A stretch of 64,000 nucleotides of DNA from Halobacteriovoraceae bacterium (GTDB lineage: Bacteria > Bdellovibrionota > Bacteriovoracia > Bacteriovoracales > Bacteriovoracaceae): NCBI GenBank assembly GCA_002711995.1, contig PASN01000001.1, positions 207,018 to 271,017 of the forward strand, in the 5' to 3' direction. Shown one piece after another: positions 16,918 through 24,764 of the stretch. Position 1 is the stretch's first letter, and every line of letters begins with the position of its first letter. The position numbers and the translations under genes were made by a program. Below the pieces are notes generated by a model. It made no database searches. It saw only the letters and a list, made by a program, of their open reading frames with translations, and was not told where the DNA came from.

Positions 16918-19040
16918 GCACAAAAAAGAAACTCGTTGTGTTGGCTCTGATCGTTCTATCGGTTATTGTTTCATATAATTATTTTGATCTATCAAATTAC
17001 CTATCTTTGGAGTTTTTAAAACAAAACGCCAATGATCTTAATGCATACGCTCAAAGCAATCTATTTATTTCACTCACTACTTTCTTTGCAGTCTACGTCT
17101 TTGCCACGGCCCTCTCAATACCCGGGGCTGCAATATTGACCTTGGCGGGTGGCTTCATTTTTGGTTTGTGGAAGGGTCTTGTGCTTATTTCCTTTGCTAG
17201 CACAATTGGGGCGAGCCTTGCTTTCTTGGTAAGCAGATTTGTTCTACAAGACTGGGTAAAAGAAAAATTTAGAAATAAAATGAAGGAGATAGAAAAAGGA
17301 ATAGAACGGGAGGGAAAGATCTATCTTCTTTCTTTAAGATTAATACCTATATTTCCATTTTTTATCATCAATCTTGCAATGGGCCTTACCCCAATGAAGC
17401 TTTCAAGTTTCTATTGGGTAAGTCAGCTAGGAATGCTGCCGGGTACGTTTGTCTACGTTAATGCAGGCACACAACTGAGCAAGATTGAAAAGCTTTCTGA
17501 TGTTTTAAACCCCACAATTCTTTTGTCTTTCACTCTCCTTGGCATCTTCCCTATTATTGCTAATTTTATCTTGTCCTGGGTGAAGCAAAGAAAGGTTTAT
17601 CGCAATTACAAGAAACCAAGCAATTTTGACTTTAATATTGTGGCCATTGGAGCAGGTTCAGCTGGACTTGTAACTTCCTACATAGCTTCGGCAGTGAAGG
17701 CCAAGGTCGCTTTGGTTGAAAAGCACAAGATGGGTGGAGATTGCCTCAACACGGGTTGCGTACCCAGCAAGGCCCTCATCAAAAGCTCGAAAGTTGTTCA
17801 TGAAATAAGAAAGTCTGAATCCTTTGGTATATCAAGCTCTGCTCCAAAGGTGGAATTTAAAACTGTAATGAACAGGATAAAAGATGTGATTGAAAAAATT
17901 GAGCCTCATGACTCTATTGAGCGCTACACCTCATTAGGGGTCGACTGTTTTCAAGGCGAGGCAAAAATTTTGAGTCCTTGGGAAGTTAAAGTCAATGGAG
18001 AGATCCTAAGAACAAAAAACATTGTTATTGCCACAGGCGCAAGGCCACTAGTTCCACCCATCCAGGGACTAGACAACATAGACTTTCTAACCAGCGACAC
18101 CTTATGGGACCTCACAGAGCTTCCTGAAGAATTCGTAATACTTGGAGGTGGGCCAATTGGTTGCGAGATGGCGCAGGCCTTCGCAAGACTCGGATCAAAA
18201 GTCACCATAGTTGAAAAGGGCGACAGATTGATGAAGGTGGAAGACACTGAGGTGTCAGAATTTATACAAAAAAAGTTCAAGAAGGAAGGCATCAATATAC
18301 TTTGCAATCACAAGGCAGTTGGCTTTGAGAAAGATTTTCTAATTTGCGAAGGGCCGGAGGGTGAAAAAAAAGTTTCTTTTTCAAAAGTATTGCTTGCTTT
18401 AGGAAGGGCGCCAAACGTAAAAGGATTTGGACTCGAGGACATTGGAGTTAAGCTTGATGATAACAAGACCATTTCCACCAATAAATATCTTCAAACAAAC
18501 TTTCCAAATATTTACGCGTGCGGGGATGTGGCAGGTCCATACCAATTCACACACACAGCATCTCACCAGGCATGGTATGCGAGTGTGAACGCCCTATTCT
18601 CCCCCTTTAAGAAATTTAAAGTGGACTACTCTGCGGTTCCGTGGTGCACCTTCGTTGACCCAGAAGTGGCCAGAGTCGGCCTAAATGAACAGGAGGCGCT
18701 GGAGAAAGGAATAGAATTTGATATAACCACATATGGATTGGGTGATTTGGATCGCGCAATCGCAGACTCAGAAGATGTTGGCTTCATTAAGGCCTTAACA
18801 GTAAAGGGCAAAGATAAAATCTTGGGAGTGACCATTGTTGGCACTCATGCCGCTGACCTTATCTCTGAATTTACATTGGCAATGAACCATAACCTTGGAT
18901 TAAACAAAATACTGGGCACAATCCACTTGTATCCAAGCTACCCTGAGGCGAACAAGTTTTTGGCCGGCCAATGGAAAAATGAAAACAAGCCTGAAGGCCT
19001 CCTTAAGGTTGTAGAGAAGTTTCACAAGCTTAGAAGATAA
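16914..19040 (+). CDS. VTT (DedA/TMEM64-like) membrane domain fused to a mercuric-reductase-like flavoprotein
   Basis: This 708-residue fusion has two parts. Residues about 1-225 are a VTT domain with several helices, including GAAILTLAGGFIFG and SLRLIPIFPFFIINLAMG, the family signature. From about 240 it is a pyridine-nucleotide disulfide oxidoreductase: FAD motif GAGSAGLVTSYIAS, redox-active pair Cys277 and Cys282 in GDCLNTGCVPSKA, NAD site LGGGPIGCEMAQAFARLG, and the dimer domain ending TIHLYPSYPEANK. No N-terminal heavy-metal domain or C-terminal Cys pair typical of true MerA is seen, so mercury reduction is unlikely. This fusion recurs in bacteria as an uncharacterised membrane oxidoreductase. 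Confidence 0.88.
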   Translation: MSTKKKLVVLALIVLSVIVSYNYFDLSNYLSLEFLKQNANDLNAYAQSNLFISLTTFFAVYVFATALSIPGAAILTLAGGFIFGLWKGLVLISFASTIGASLAFLVSRFVLQDWVKEKFRNKMKEIEKGIEREGKIYLLSLRLIPIFPFFIINLAMGLTPMKLSSFYWVSQLGMLPGTFVYVNAGTQLSKIEKLSDVLNPTILLSFTLLGIFPIIANFILSWVKQRKVYRNYKKPSNFDFNIVAIGAGSAGLVTSYIASAVKAKVALVEKHKMGGDCLNTGCVPSKALIKSSKVVHEIRKSESFGISSSAPKVEFKTVMNRIKDVIEKIEPHDSIERYTSLGVDCFQGEAKILSPWEVKVNGEILRTKNIVIATGARPLVPPIQGLDNIDFLTSDTLWDLTELPEEFVILGGGPIGCEMAQAFARLGSKVTIVEKGDRLMKVEDTEVSEFIQKKFKKEGINILCNHKAVGFEKDFLICEGPEGEKKVSFSKVLLALGRAPNVKGFGLEDIGVKLDDNKTISTNKYLQTNFPNIYACGDVAGPYQFTHTASHQAWYASVNALFSPFKKFKVDYSAVPWCTFVDPEVARVGLNEQEALEKGIEFDITTYGLGDLDRAIADSEDVGFIKALTVKGKDKILGVTIVGTHAADLISEFTLAMNHNLGLNKILGTIHLYPSYPEANKFLAGQWKNENKPEGLLKVVEKFHKLRR

Positions 19041-19050
19041 TAGGAGGCAC

Positions 19051-19878
19051 GTGGAGTCATTTCTTCAAAATAGAACTCTCCCACTACTTCTACTCCTAAT
19101 GTTTGGAGCTGTTCTTCTTATTGTGCAAACGAAATGGCCTCTTGTTAAGCACCGTCAAAGTCTCAAAGGTAGACTTTTCACTAACGGGATTATGGCATCT
19201 TTAACCTATGTGGCAGCGATCTTCTTGGTAAGACCATCTGTGTTCTATGCAATGGAGCTGAGCTCAAATGCGAATTGGGGAATATTAAAGCTTTTACCAA
19301 ATAATATAATCATTCAGGCCTCGGCAGCTTTTCTTTTAATGGATCTGAGCTTTTACTACTGGCATCGACTCAATCATAAAGTTAACATATTGTGGAGATT
19401 TCATAATGTGCATCACATTGACAGGGATATGGATGTCTCCACCGGTTTTCGCTTTCACTTTGCAGAAGTTGCGCTATCCTCAATTTTTCGCTTCTTACAA
19501 GTTCTCGTTATAGGCCCTTCCCTTTTAATTTTTCTATCCTACGAGTTCATATTTCAAATGTGCACTTTCTTTCACCACAGTAACTTAAGACTGCCACTTG
19601 CACTCGACAACCTCTTAAAATGGTTAGTTGTGACCCCAAGGATGCACGAGATCCATCACTCAAACTTTAAAAATGAAACCGACTCAAACTACTCAGTAGT
19701 CTTTAGCTTTTGGGACAGAATTCATAAAACCTTCACTAAAAATGTTCCGATGGAAAGAGTGGTCATTGGTGTTCCCGGCTATTCCGAACCAGGGGACAAC
19801 AGTTTGAACTACCTTATAATCAGCCCTTTCAGAAAGCAAAAAGACTACTGGAGAGGTCAAATTCAAAGGCTGGATTAG
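19051..19878 (+). CDS. Sterol desaturase / fatty acid hydroxylase family protein
   Basis: This 275-residue membrane protein starts with GTG 10 bases after the flavoprotein, behind TAGGAGG. It has about four membrane helices and the di-iron histidine boxes of the family: HRLNH (box 1), HNVHH (box 2), FHHS and finally HEIHHSNFKNETDSNY. Such enzymes hydroxylate or desaturate lipids, sterols or carotenoids using oxygen. Being directly behind a membrane flavoprotein reductase, it may receive electrons from it, but that link is inference. Confidence 0.88.
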   Translation: MESFLQNRTLPLLLLLMFGAVLLIVQTKWPLVKHRQSLKGRLFTNGIMASLTYVAAIFLVRPSVFYAMELSSNANWGILKLLPNNIIIQASAAFLLMDLSFYYWHRLNHKVNILWRFHNVHHIDRDMDVSTGFRFHFAEVALSSIFRFLQVLVIGPSLLIFLSYEFIFQMCTFFHHSNLRLPLALDNLLKWLVVTPRMHEIHHSNFKNETDSNYSVVFSFWDRIHKTFTKNVPMERVVIGVPGYSEPGDNSLNYLIISPFRKQKDYWRGQIQRLD

Positions 19879-19915
19879 TTCTTGCACATTATTTCTATAA
19901 AAAAGGAGTTCTAAT

Positions 19916-20083
19916 ATGAAGTACCTTCTACTAGCAATGATGGGCATATTTGCCTTTGGATGCGGCGATATGTGGAATGAGAAAAGATATGACGAGGGTG
20001 AATTTACTCAACAACGCGAGCAAATTGAGGATGACAACGATATAATTCAAGTCCTTCCAGAGGAAAAAGAAGAGTCCGATTAG
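19916..20083 (+). CDS. Small acidic lipoprotein
   Basis: This 55-residue gene has an ATG at 19916 behind AAAAGGAG. The product starts MKYLLLAMMGIFAFGCGD. The hydrophobic segment ends in AFGC, a lipobox, so Cys16 would be lipidated. The mature part is acidic (EDDNDII, EEKEESD). It follows the desaturase gene by 37 bases and is probably in the same operon. No family is recognised. Confidence 0.75.
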   Translation: MKYLLLAMMGIFAFGCGDMWNEKRYDEGEFTQQREQIEDDNDIIQVLPEEKEESD

Positions 20084-20152
20084 AATTTGCCTATACTCCA
20101 ATTTCTAATACCTTCCAGCCCGTGTACCATGGGGGCAACTTGGAGGTGTGTC

Positions 20153-20503
20153 TTGAAAAAGCTGGCACTCGCATTGCTACTCATGCAAAACGCTATTTCG
20201 TATGAGTTCACAAAAAAATTCACAATAGAGAACGCCTCTTTAAATGGTTCTCAATTACTTTTAGAGATTACCTTTCCGCAAGGATTTAGCAGTGCTAGAT
20301 TTGAACTCATCCCATTCAATGGATGTCAGGAGTCTTTTCCCGTTCAATGCTCAGCGACTTTGGTAAGGTTGGACCACCAATATCTCGGAGAAAGAATCGG
20401 CCATAAAAAACTAAGCTTTAACACTCACAAGATATTTAATATGAATGCTCCAATGGTTTTAACAATCTTTGGGCCCAACGGTGAGTTCACTCTTAGAGAC
20501 TAA
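20153..20503 (+). CDS. Small exported protein, unknown family
   Basis: This 116-residue protein starts with TTG at 20153. I chose this start because TGGAGGTG lies just before it and it begins LKKLALALLLMQNAISYEF, a complete signal peptide. A longer frame from ATG at 20087 would put an unlikely tail ahead of the signal. The mature protein is beta-rich with two cysteines (GCQESFPVQC), probably a disulfide loop. It overlaps the convergent next gene by 4 bases. Confidence 0.65.
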   Translation: MKKLALALLLMQNAISYEFTKKFTIENASLNGSQLLLEITFPQGFSSARFELIPFNGCQESFPVQCSATLVRLDHQYLGERIGHKKLSFNTHKIFNMNAPMVLTIFGPNGEFTLRD

Positions 20504-20874
20504 TAGGCCCTAAGTTTTCTATTCTTGTTAACTTTTATAATCCTATTGCCCACCTTAACTCTTTTTGCCATCAAAAACTCCTTATCTTCAATCCTAACAA
20601 GGAAGCCTTCGACCTTAAGCCTAGTTCCCATGCGCGCTCGTTTTTGAATTCTTTCTGAATCCCCTAGATCAACAACCATTTTCTTGTGACCTCTAGGTGT
20701 CTTAATGAGAACTACAATGTTTTCTTGATCAGAATCCTTGAACTGCACTTTTTTAACCTTCAACACTTTTCCCTCAAACATCTGGCCTTGAATTTTCACC
20801 TTGGAAAAGCTCAATGTGGAACCAATCAAAATGAAAGAGAAAAGAAGCAATTTGATGTAGCGATTAAAATTCAT
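20500..20874 (-). CDS. Small exported protein with possible OB-fold
   Basis: This 124-residue protein has an N-terminal signal or anchor (IKLLLFSFILIGSTLSFS), followed by a basic, beta-rich mature domain: KIQGQMFEGKVLKVKKVQF, then GTRLKVEGFLVRIEDKEFLMA. This alternation is OB-fold-like, as in NirD/BOF-type proteins, but no family is certain. ATG at 20874 gives better spacing to GGGAG than the in-frame ATG at 20883. It overlaps the end of the upstream lipoprotein gene, so translation may be coupled. Confidence 0.65.
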   Translation of the reverse strand: MNFNRYIKLLLFSFILIGSTLSFSKVKIQGQMFEGKVLKVKKVQFKDSDQENIVVLIKTPRGHKKMVVDLGDSERIQKRARMGTRLKVEGFLVRIEDKEFLMAKRVKVGNRIIKVNKNRKLRAY

Positions 20875-21079
20875 AAAAATCATACTCCCAATCGCTTGGT
20901 CTGTATTGGCGAGTTACATCAAATGGAGCTTCATACTCTTCAATAAGGAGCTCCTTTTCACTTTTACCTTTTCGCTCCTCCACATCCTTAAACCTTTTAG
21001 GCGGTGAACTAGTGCATGAAACCATACAGAGAAACAAAACCAAAATGCTCAGATTTAAAAGTTTCACTCTTAAGAACAT
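20864..21079 (-). CDS. Small lipoprotein
   Basis: This 71-residue protein begins MFLRVKLLNLSILVLFLCMV and continues SCTSSPPKR. The hydrophobic core ends in MVSC, a lipobox, so Cys22 is the likely lipid-bearing residue. The mature part is charged and ends QYRPSDWEYDFYEF, which is rich in aromatics. The frame overlaps the start of the following minus-strand gene by 11 bases, so these two exported proteins form an operon. Unknown family. Confidence 0.65.
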   Translation of the reverse strand: MFLRVKLLNLSILVLFLCMVSCTSSPPKRFKDVEERKGKSEKELLIEEYEAPFDVTRQYRPSDWEYDFYEF

Positions 21080-21186
21080 GTGTCTTTATTATGCAGGCCG
21101 CATACCTTTGGGACAGGGGGACTTGTTTCCTAAGATAAACTTCGGCAAGATAAGGTAGTAAACTTTTTAACATGCTGCGAGGATCC

Positions 21187-21996
21187 ATGAGCAACGACAA
21201 ACTTACATCCAAACCTTTTGAAGAAGTCATTAACAATGGCCCCTATCCAATTCGTTTTCCAAAAATGAGCGAACTGGAACAAGATGAAGAATGGTGTGAG
21301 GTTTTAATAGACAACAAGTGGACTAAAGTGCGATTTCACGACTACACAGATGTCTATTCAGTGCCTGGACTCTATGAAACACTTTTTTATAGAACACTAA
21401 TGTGCAATAGCCCTAACAGAGTTACTAACCTATTGTCAGATGTTTTAAACGAACAGAATCAAAAACCCCAAGACTTAAGAGTATTGGACTTTGGCGCAGG
21501 CAACGGAATGGAAGGAGAGGCCCTTCAAGGACTCGGCATTAGAAACATAGTTGGTGTGGATATTATACCTGCAGCGAAAGAAGCTGCTATGAGAGACAGA
21601 CCTTGGGTTTATGATAAATATCTTGTGGCAGACCTCACAAACTTGACTGCTGAGCAAAATAGGTTTCTTAAGGAATATAAGTTTAACGCGCTTACAGTTG
21701 TTGCCGCATTGGGCTTTGGCGACATTCCTCCATTGGCCTTTTACAACGCTTACGACTTTATTGAACTCAACGGTTATGTCGCCTTTAACATTAGATCTGA
21801 TTTTTTAAAGTCAGGTCATGAAAGTAAATTTTCAAAGTTAATACAACACATGCTTAATGAAGAAATTCTCGAGATTGAGCTTTATAAAAGATATCAACAT
21901 AGATTAAATATTGCCGGAGAGCCTATTTACTATGTTGCAATTATCGCTAAAAAACTCAAAGAATTAAACGAATCAGATGTAAAGAGTATTTCTTAA
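21187..21996 (+). CDS. Class I SAM-dependent methyltransferase
   Basis: This 269-residue protein has a Rossmann-type SAM site: RVLDFGAGNGMEGEAL, then NIVGVDIIPAAKEAA, and YLVADLT as the adenine-contacting segment. The substrate is unknown. The start at 21187 (MSNDKLTS) follows GCGAGGA at good distance; an upstream ATG at 21172 would add five residues. The end overlaps the next gene's ATG by one base (TAATG), so they are co-translated. The sequence has no fused domains. Confidence 0.82.
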   Translation: MSNDKLTSKPFEEVINNGPYPIRFPKMSELEQDEEWCEVLIDNKWTKVRFHDYTDVYSVPGLYETLFYRTLMCNSPNRVTNLLSDVLNEQNQKPQDLRVLDFGAGNGMEGEALQGLGIRNIVGVDIIPAAKEAAMRDRPWVYDKYLVADLTNLTAEQNRFLKEYKFNALTVVAALGFGDIPPLAFYNAYDFIELNGYVAFNIRSDFLKSGHESKFSKLIQHMLNEEILEIELYKRYQHRLNIAGEPIYYVAIIAKKLKELNESDVKSIS

Positions 21997-22388
21997 TGGA
22001 TAAACCAATAGTCTTTTTTGATGGTGAATGTGCTCTTTGCGATTCCTTCGTGAGTTTTGTTTTAAAAGCTGACAAAGACCGAAATTTTTATTTTGCACCT
22101 CTTCAAGGTCACACGGCCAAAAAATATTTAACTGATAAAACACTTGGTGATGTCGATAGTGTCATTCTATTTGATGGAAATCAGACTCTAATCAAATCAG
22201 AAGCAGTCTTGGCAATAATGGCAAAACTCGGTTTCCCTTGGAGCATATTTCTAGTTTTCAAAGCAATACCTAAAGCTATAAGGGATGTCCTATATGAGCT
22301 AGTTGCAAAAAATCGGATTAAGCTTTTTGGTAAAAAAGACATGTGCAAATTGCCAAGTACCAAAGAGAGGCAACAAATCTTAGACTAA
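21996..22388 (+). CDS. DCC-family thiol-disulfide-like protein (DUF393)
   Basis: This 130-residue protein has the DCC signature at its start: VFFDGECALCDSFVSFVLKA, with a CxxC pair (Cys13, Cys16) at the place of the thioredoxin active site. YFAPLQG and SEAVLAIMAKLG follow, as in other DUF393 members. Family members are thought to act as small disulfide oxidoreductases, but the partner is unknown. Start is coupled to the methyltransferase stop. It is convergent with the PqqD-like gene, overlapping it by 4 bases. Confidence 0.85.
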   Translation: MDKPIVFFDGECALCDSFVSFVLKADKDRNFYFAPLQGHTAKKYLTDKTLGDVDSVILFDGNQTLIKSEAVLAIMAKLGFPWSIFLVFKAIPKAIRDVLYELVAKNRIKLFGKKDMCKLPSTKERQQILD

Positions 22389-22642
22389 TCAGCGCTTTCA
22401 GACAGTCTTAAGATGGATAGAGATTCGAGGTCTTTTAAAAAGCTTTTTAGCTGCTTAACTTCATCCTCTTTAAATTTTTTAGAGAGCTTTGTAAATGTTG
22501 AGTTTCCCTGAAACAGCTCGTATGAAAACTTAGCTAACGACCCACTCACCCTATACGCTTTAGCATCGGCGTTTAAGTCAGTTATTACAAGAGTCTCTTC
22601 ATCCATAAAGTACACGACATCTTTATTTAGATCAATCTTCAT
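22385..22642 (-). CDS. PqqD-like peptide-binding (RRE) protein
   Basis: This 85-residue protein looks like the PqqD fold, which binds the leader of a precursor peptide and presents it to modifying enzymes. The N-terminal half gives beta strands (VVYFMDEETLVITDL) with a helical segment, AKFSYELFQGN, then STFTKLSKKF and a final helix DEVKQLKSFLKDLESLSILRL. This matches the usual pattern of strand pair, helix, and acidic helix in PqqD and RRE domains. ATG at 22642 overlaps the stop of the oxygenase gene (ATGA). It closes a four-gene operon with the oxygenase, glycosyltransferase and a short peptide gene. Similarity is by pattern only, so a profile search should test it. Confidence 0.6.
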   Translation of the reverse strand: MKIDLNKDVVYFMDEETLVITDLNADAKAYRVSGSLAKFSYELFQGNSTFTKLSKKFKEDEVKQLKSFLKDLESLSILRLSESAD

Positions 22643-23511
22643 ATTCTTTCACCAGGTGTTGTATTCTTAATGCTAATTGACTCATTTAAATAATAGTTAA
22701 TGAACTCATCTACTGCTTGCGGTTGAGAAAATAAGGCTTTCAGCTCAACTTGCATAGCACTCATTTTATTTCCTAAGGCCTCTTTATTATAGGCATTCTC
22801 TGAAGGCATCATCTCAAATTCTTTTTGATACTTGGGTCTAAGTTTCTCCAAAAAGTATTCATACATTGAGAAGTAGTCTGGCCTATGCAATCCAAAGGTT
22901 ACATGAATAGAGGCGTCTGAGGTACACTTTGCGTAATGCGCAATATTGGCAGGTAAATAAAGAATATCACCAGCATTTAAAACAATTTTTACATCTGATT
23001 CTTTGCTCTCTTTTTCTCCATCCTCTTCATTTATATCCCCTAGGTACCACTCCTTGCTACCTTCCACTTGATAAATAAAAATATCATAACCATCTTTGTG
23101 TCTTGAAAAGCAGCATCCATTTGCAGGAGTGTAATATAGGTTGGCCGAGCAATAATGATTCGTAAGTCTTTGCAGAGATTCCCTAGTTGTCGAAACCGGC
23201 CTACTCCAACGGTTCACGCTAAAAATTTTTAATGAGCACTTATTTGAATTTACAAGCTTGAGTGCCTTCGAGCTGTCTACAATACGCTCTCTTCTATTAA
23301 ATAATGGTTTAGAGCTTAGAGAAGTAATAAGTTGTTCATTAACGAACTGTCCATTCTTAGCAAGTAAAAAATCTCTTGGCTCCAAAAATTGGTCCCTTAG
23401 AATTTTCTCAATTGAGCCTGAATTAAACTCCATATACTGGATATTTTTAAGATGATAATAAGATTTCATCCAATAATCTTCAAAAAATTTATCGTTAAGA
23501 ACTTCTTTCAC
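22639..23511 (-). CDS. JmjC/cupin-fold oxygenase
   Basis: This 290-residue protein resembles the cupin-4/JmjC group of Fe(II)- and 2-oxoglutarate-dependent hydroxylases. The metal triad can be placed as His138 and Asp140 in FSRHKDGYD and His192 in PANIAHYA, the last preceded by AGDILYLP, the strand typical of JmjC cupins. Other useful parts are ANLYYTPANGCCF before the first His and DIFIYQVEGSKEWYLGD after it. Known relatives hydroxylate amino-acid side chains in proteins or peptides, for example Arg, His, Asn or Asp. It overlaps the glycosyltransferase gene by 17 bases and the PqqD-like gene by 4, so all three are co-translated. The substrate is inferred to be the upstream short peptide. Confidence 0.72.
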   Translation of the reverse strand: MKEVLNDKFFEDYWMKSYYHLKNIQYMEFNSGSIEKILRDQFLEPRDFLLAKNGQFVNEQLITSLSSKPLFNRRERIVDSSKALKLVNSNKCSLKIFSVNRWSRPVSTTRESLQRLTNHYCSANLYYTPANGCCFSRHKDGYDIFIYQVEGSKEWYLGDINEEDGEKESKESDVKIVLNAGDILYLPANIAHYAKCTSDASIHVTFGLHRPDYFSMYEYFLEKLRPKYQKEFEMMPSENAYNKEALGNKMSAMQVELKALFSQPQAVDEFINYYLNESISIKNTTPGERI

Positions 23512-24487
23512 TTAGGCCTCTTCTTTTTTCTATGCTAATGCCAATACTCTTTAATTTTTTTGCAATATTCAAGATAAGATAACTGTTCTTGGAACCTGGG
23601 AGCATAAACTCATTTGATTCCGCCTTGCTCAAGACTGTAAATCTTAGGTTTTGAGCGTTTACGATTTTAATCTTTCCATCATTATATATAAAACTTAAAC
23701 TTCCTGTACATTTAAACTGGTCCGGTCCCAATTGAAAGGAATAGAAATCAGAGTTCTTCCAACTGACAGGATATAGAATTTCTTTTTTAAAGTTTTTACT
23801 AACTCTAATCAATCGATTGGAGAGAGAGCGAAAAAATGCATCTAAATAGTTTTTAAAGTGGTACGAGACGAGGTTTAAATCCTGAATATCTTTTTCACAA
23901 AAGATAGGAACACATTTAAACTTCGCTCCATTTAGAATGGCAACTCTCCCCCAATGACGATCTTCAAAGCGAATAAACTTTGGATCAAAGCCACCAGTAC
24001 TTTCGAAAAAAATCTTTCTAACCATAAAACAGGCACTGTCCAAGTTAGGAAGAGCAAGATCAAACCGTGATAAAGTGCAAAAGCTCCCTCTTGTTACTTG
24101 TGCATATTTTTTAAAATACAGCTTTTGAGCAATGCCTTCTCTAGAAAAAGTTGGCCTTATTCTAGGTACCACAACATCAAAGCCTGCTGGGCTTAAACAC
24201 TCCGCCTCTTCCAAAAACTCGGTTGGCACATGAACTTCTTGATCTACAAAAAGAATCGCATCACCTTTGGCAATGGAAGCTCCTAGGTTTCTTGCATAAG
24301 AGCGGTTCTTGGAAAGGTCTGACTTTATATTTTTAATTTTAGATGAAAGAGGTAAACAACTTCTCAAGTCCTTCTTAGCGTTATCCACAAGAATAACTTC
24401 CAAGACTTTAGGGTGGTTTTGCAGGCGCTTAAGATTTTCTCTTAGGCAATCTGTGACTTGCACCATAGGAACGACTATGGAGATCAT
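23495..24487 (-). CDS. Family 2 glycosyltransferase
   Basis: This 330-residue GT-A fold enzyme starts ISIVVPMVQVTDCL. The nucleotide-sugar site is visible as EVILVDN (30-36), NRSYARNLGASIAKGDAILF (61-80), and FVDQEV (80-85), which takes the DxD-like metal position. A later acidic stretch (FDPKFIRFEDRHWG) is the usual acceptor loop. It starts 6 bases after the short peptide gene and overlaps the oxygenase gene by 17 bases. In mycofactocin loci a GT2 enzyme glycosylates a matured peptide, which gives a precedent. Its acceptor here is not known and could be the short peptide. Confidence 0.85.
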   Translation of the reverse strand: MISIVVPMVQVTDCLRENLKRLQNHPKVLEVILVDNAKKDLRSCLPLSSKIKNIKSDLSKNRSYARNLGASIAKGDAILFVDQEVHVPTEFLEEAECLSPAGFDVVVPRIRPTFSREGIAQKLYFKKYAQVTRGSFCTLSRFDLALPNLDSACFMVRKIFFESTGGFDPKFIRFEDRHWGRVAILNGAKFKCVPIFCEKDIQDLNLVSYHFKNYLDAFFRSLSNRLIRVSKNFKKEILYPVSWKNSDFYSFQLGPDQFKCTGSLSFIYNDGKIKIVNAQNLRFTVLSKAESNEFMLPGSKNSYLILNIAKKLKSIGISIEKRRGLSERSS

Positions 24488-24493
24488 GAAATA

Positions 24494-24667
24494 TTAAAGG
24501 TTCACACTTGTGTCTGTACCGTCTCCATAAGGGCCGGCTCCGTCCAATAATGCTGCATAGGCATATAGATCCTGAGAATAGCCTTCACACTCTTCGGCAA
24601 CATCATCCAAATTTAAGACTTCAATTTCACCTAAGATTTTGTCACCAGCTTTATATATTTTATTCAT
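24494..24667 (-). CDS. Candidate RiPP precursor peptide
   Basis: This 57-residue gene opens the operon of glycosyltransferase, oxygenase and PqqD-like protein. The product starts MNKIYKAGDKILGEIEVLNL, an amphipathic, acidic leader-like segment that continues DDVAEECEGYSQDLYAYAA. It ends in a compact tail, LLDGAGPYGDGTDTSVNL, made of small and hydroxylated residues. That is the leader-plus-core shape of ribosomal peptide precursors. I use ATG at 24667; earlier in-frame ATG or TTG codons (24682, 24685) sit on top of a TATAAT promoter-like box and have no ribosome site. The plus-strand frame over the same DNA looks like a shadow. No peptidase or transporter is seen next to it. Confidence 0.55.
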   Translation of the reverse strand: MNKIYKAGDKILGEIEVLNLDDVAEECEGYSQDLYAYAALLDGAGPYGDGTDTSVNL

Positions 24668-24673
24668 TCTATC

Positions 24674-24679
24674 ATTATA
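24674..24679 (-). promoter_or_regulatory. Candidate -10 box for the peptide operon
   Basis: The minus strand reads TGTATAATGATAGAATG here. TATAAT is a perfect -10 match ending 7 bases before the A of the ATG at 24667, which would make the message leaderless or nearly so. No good -35 lies 16-18 bases upstream; a TTGACG lies too far upstream. AT-rich DNA yields such boxes by chance. Confidence 0.4.
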
Positions 24680-24764
24680 CATCAATTAAGGGATTAGTTC
24701 TAGACTGGTTTACGTCAAATTTGGATAAGAAGGACTCAACTTGAAGTTTCTTGCAACTTCGGGA

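Noticed and set aside
16914-19040. True mercuric reductase
   Set aside because: Only the generic redox pair is present. The metal-binding N-terminal domain and the C-terminal vicinal cysteines of MerA are missing, and a VTT domain is fused instead.
24508-24744. A plus-strand frame of 78 residues over the peptide gene
   Set aside because: Rich in His, Arg and Leu in a way typical of an antisense shadow. The minus-strand peptide fits the operon and has an acidic, regular composition.
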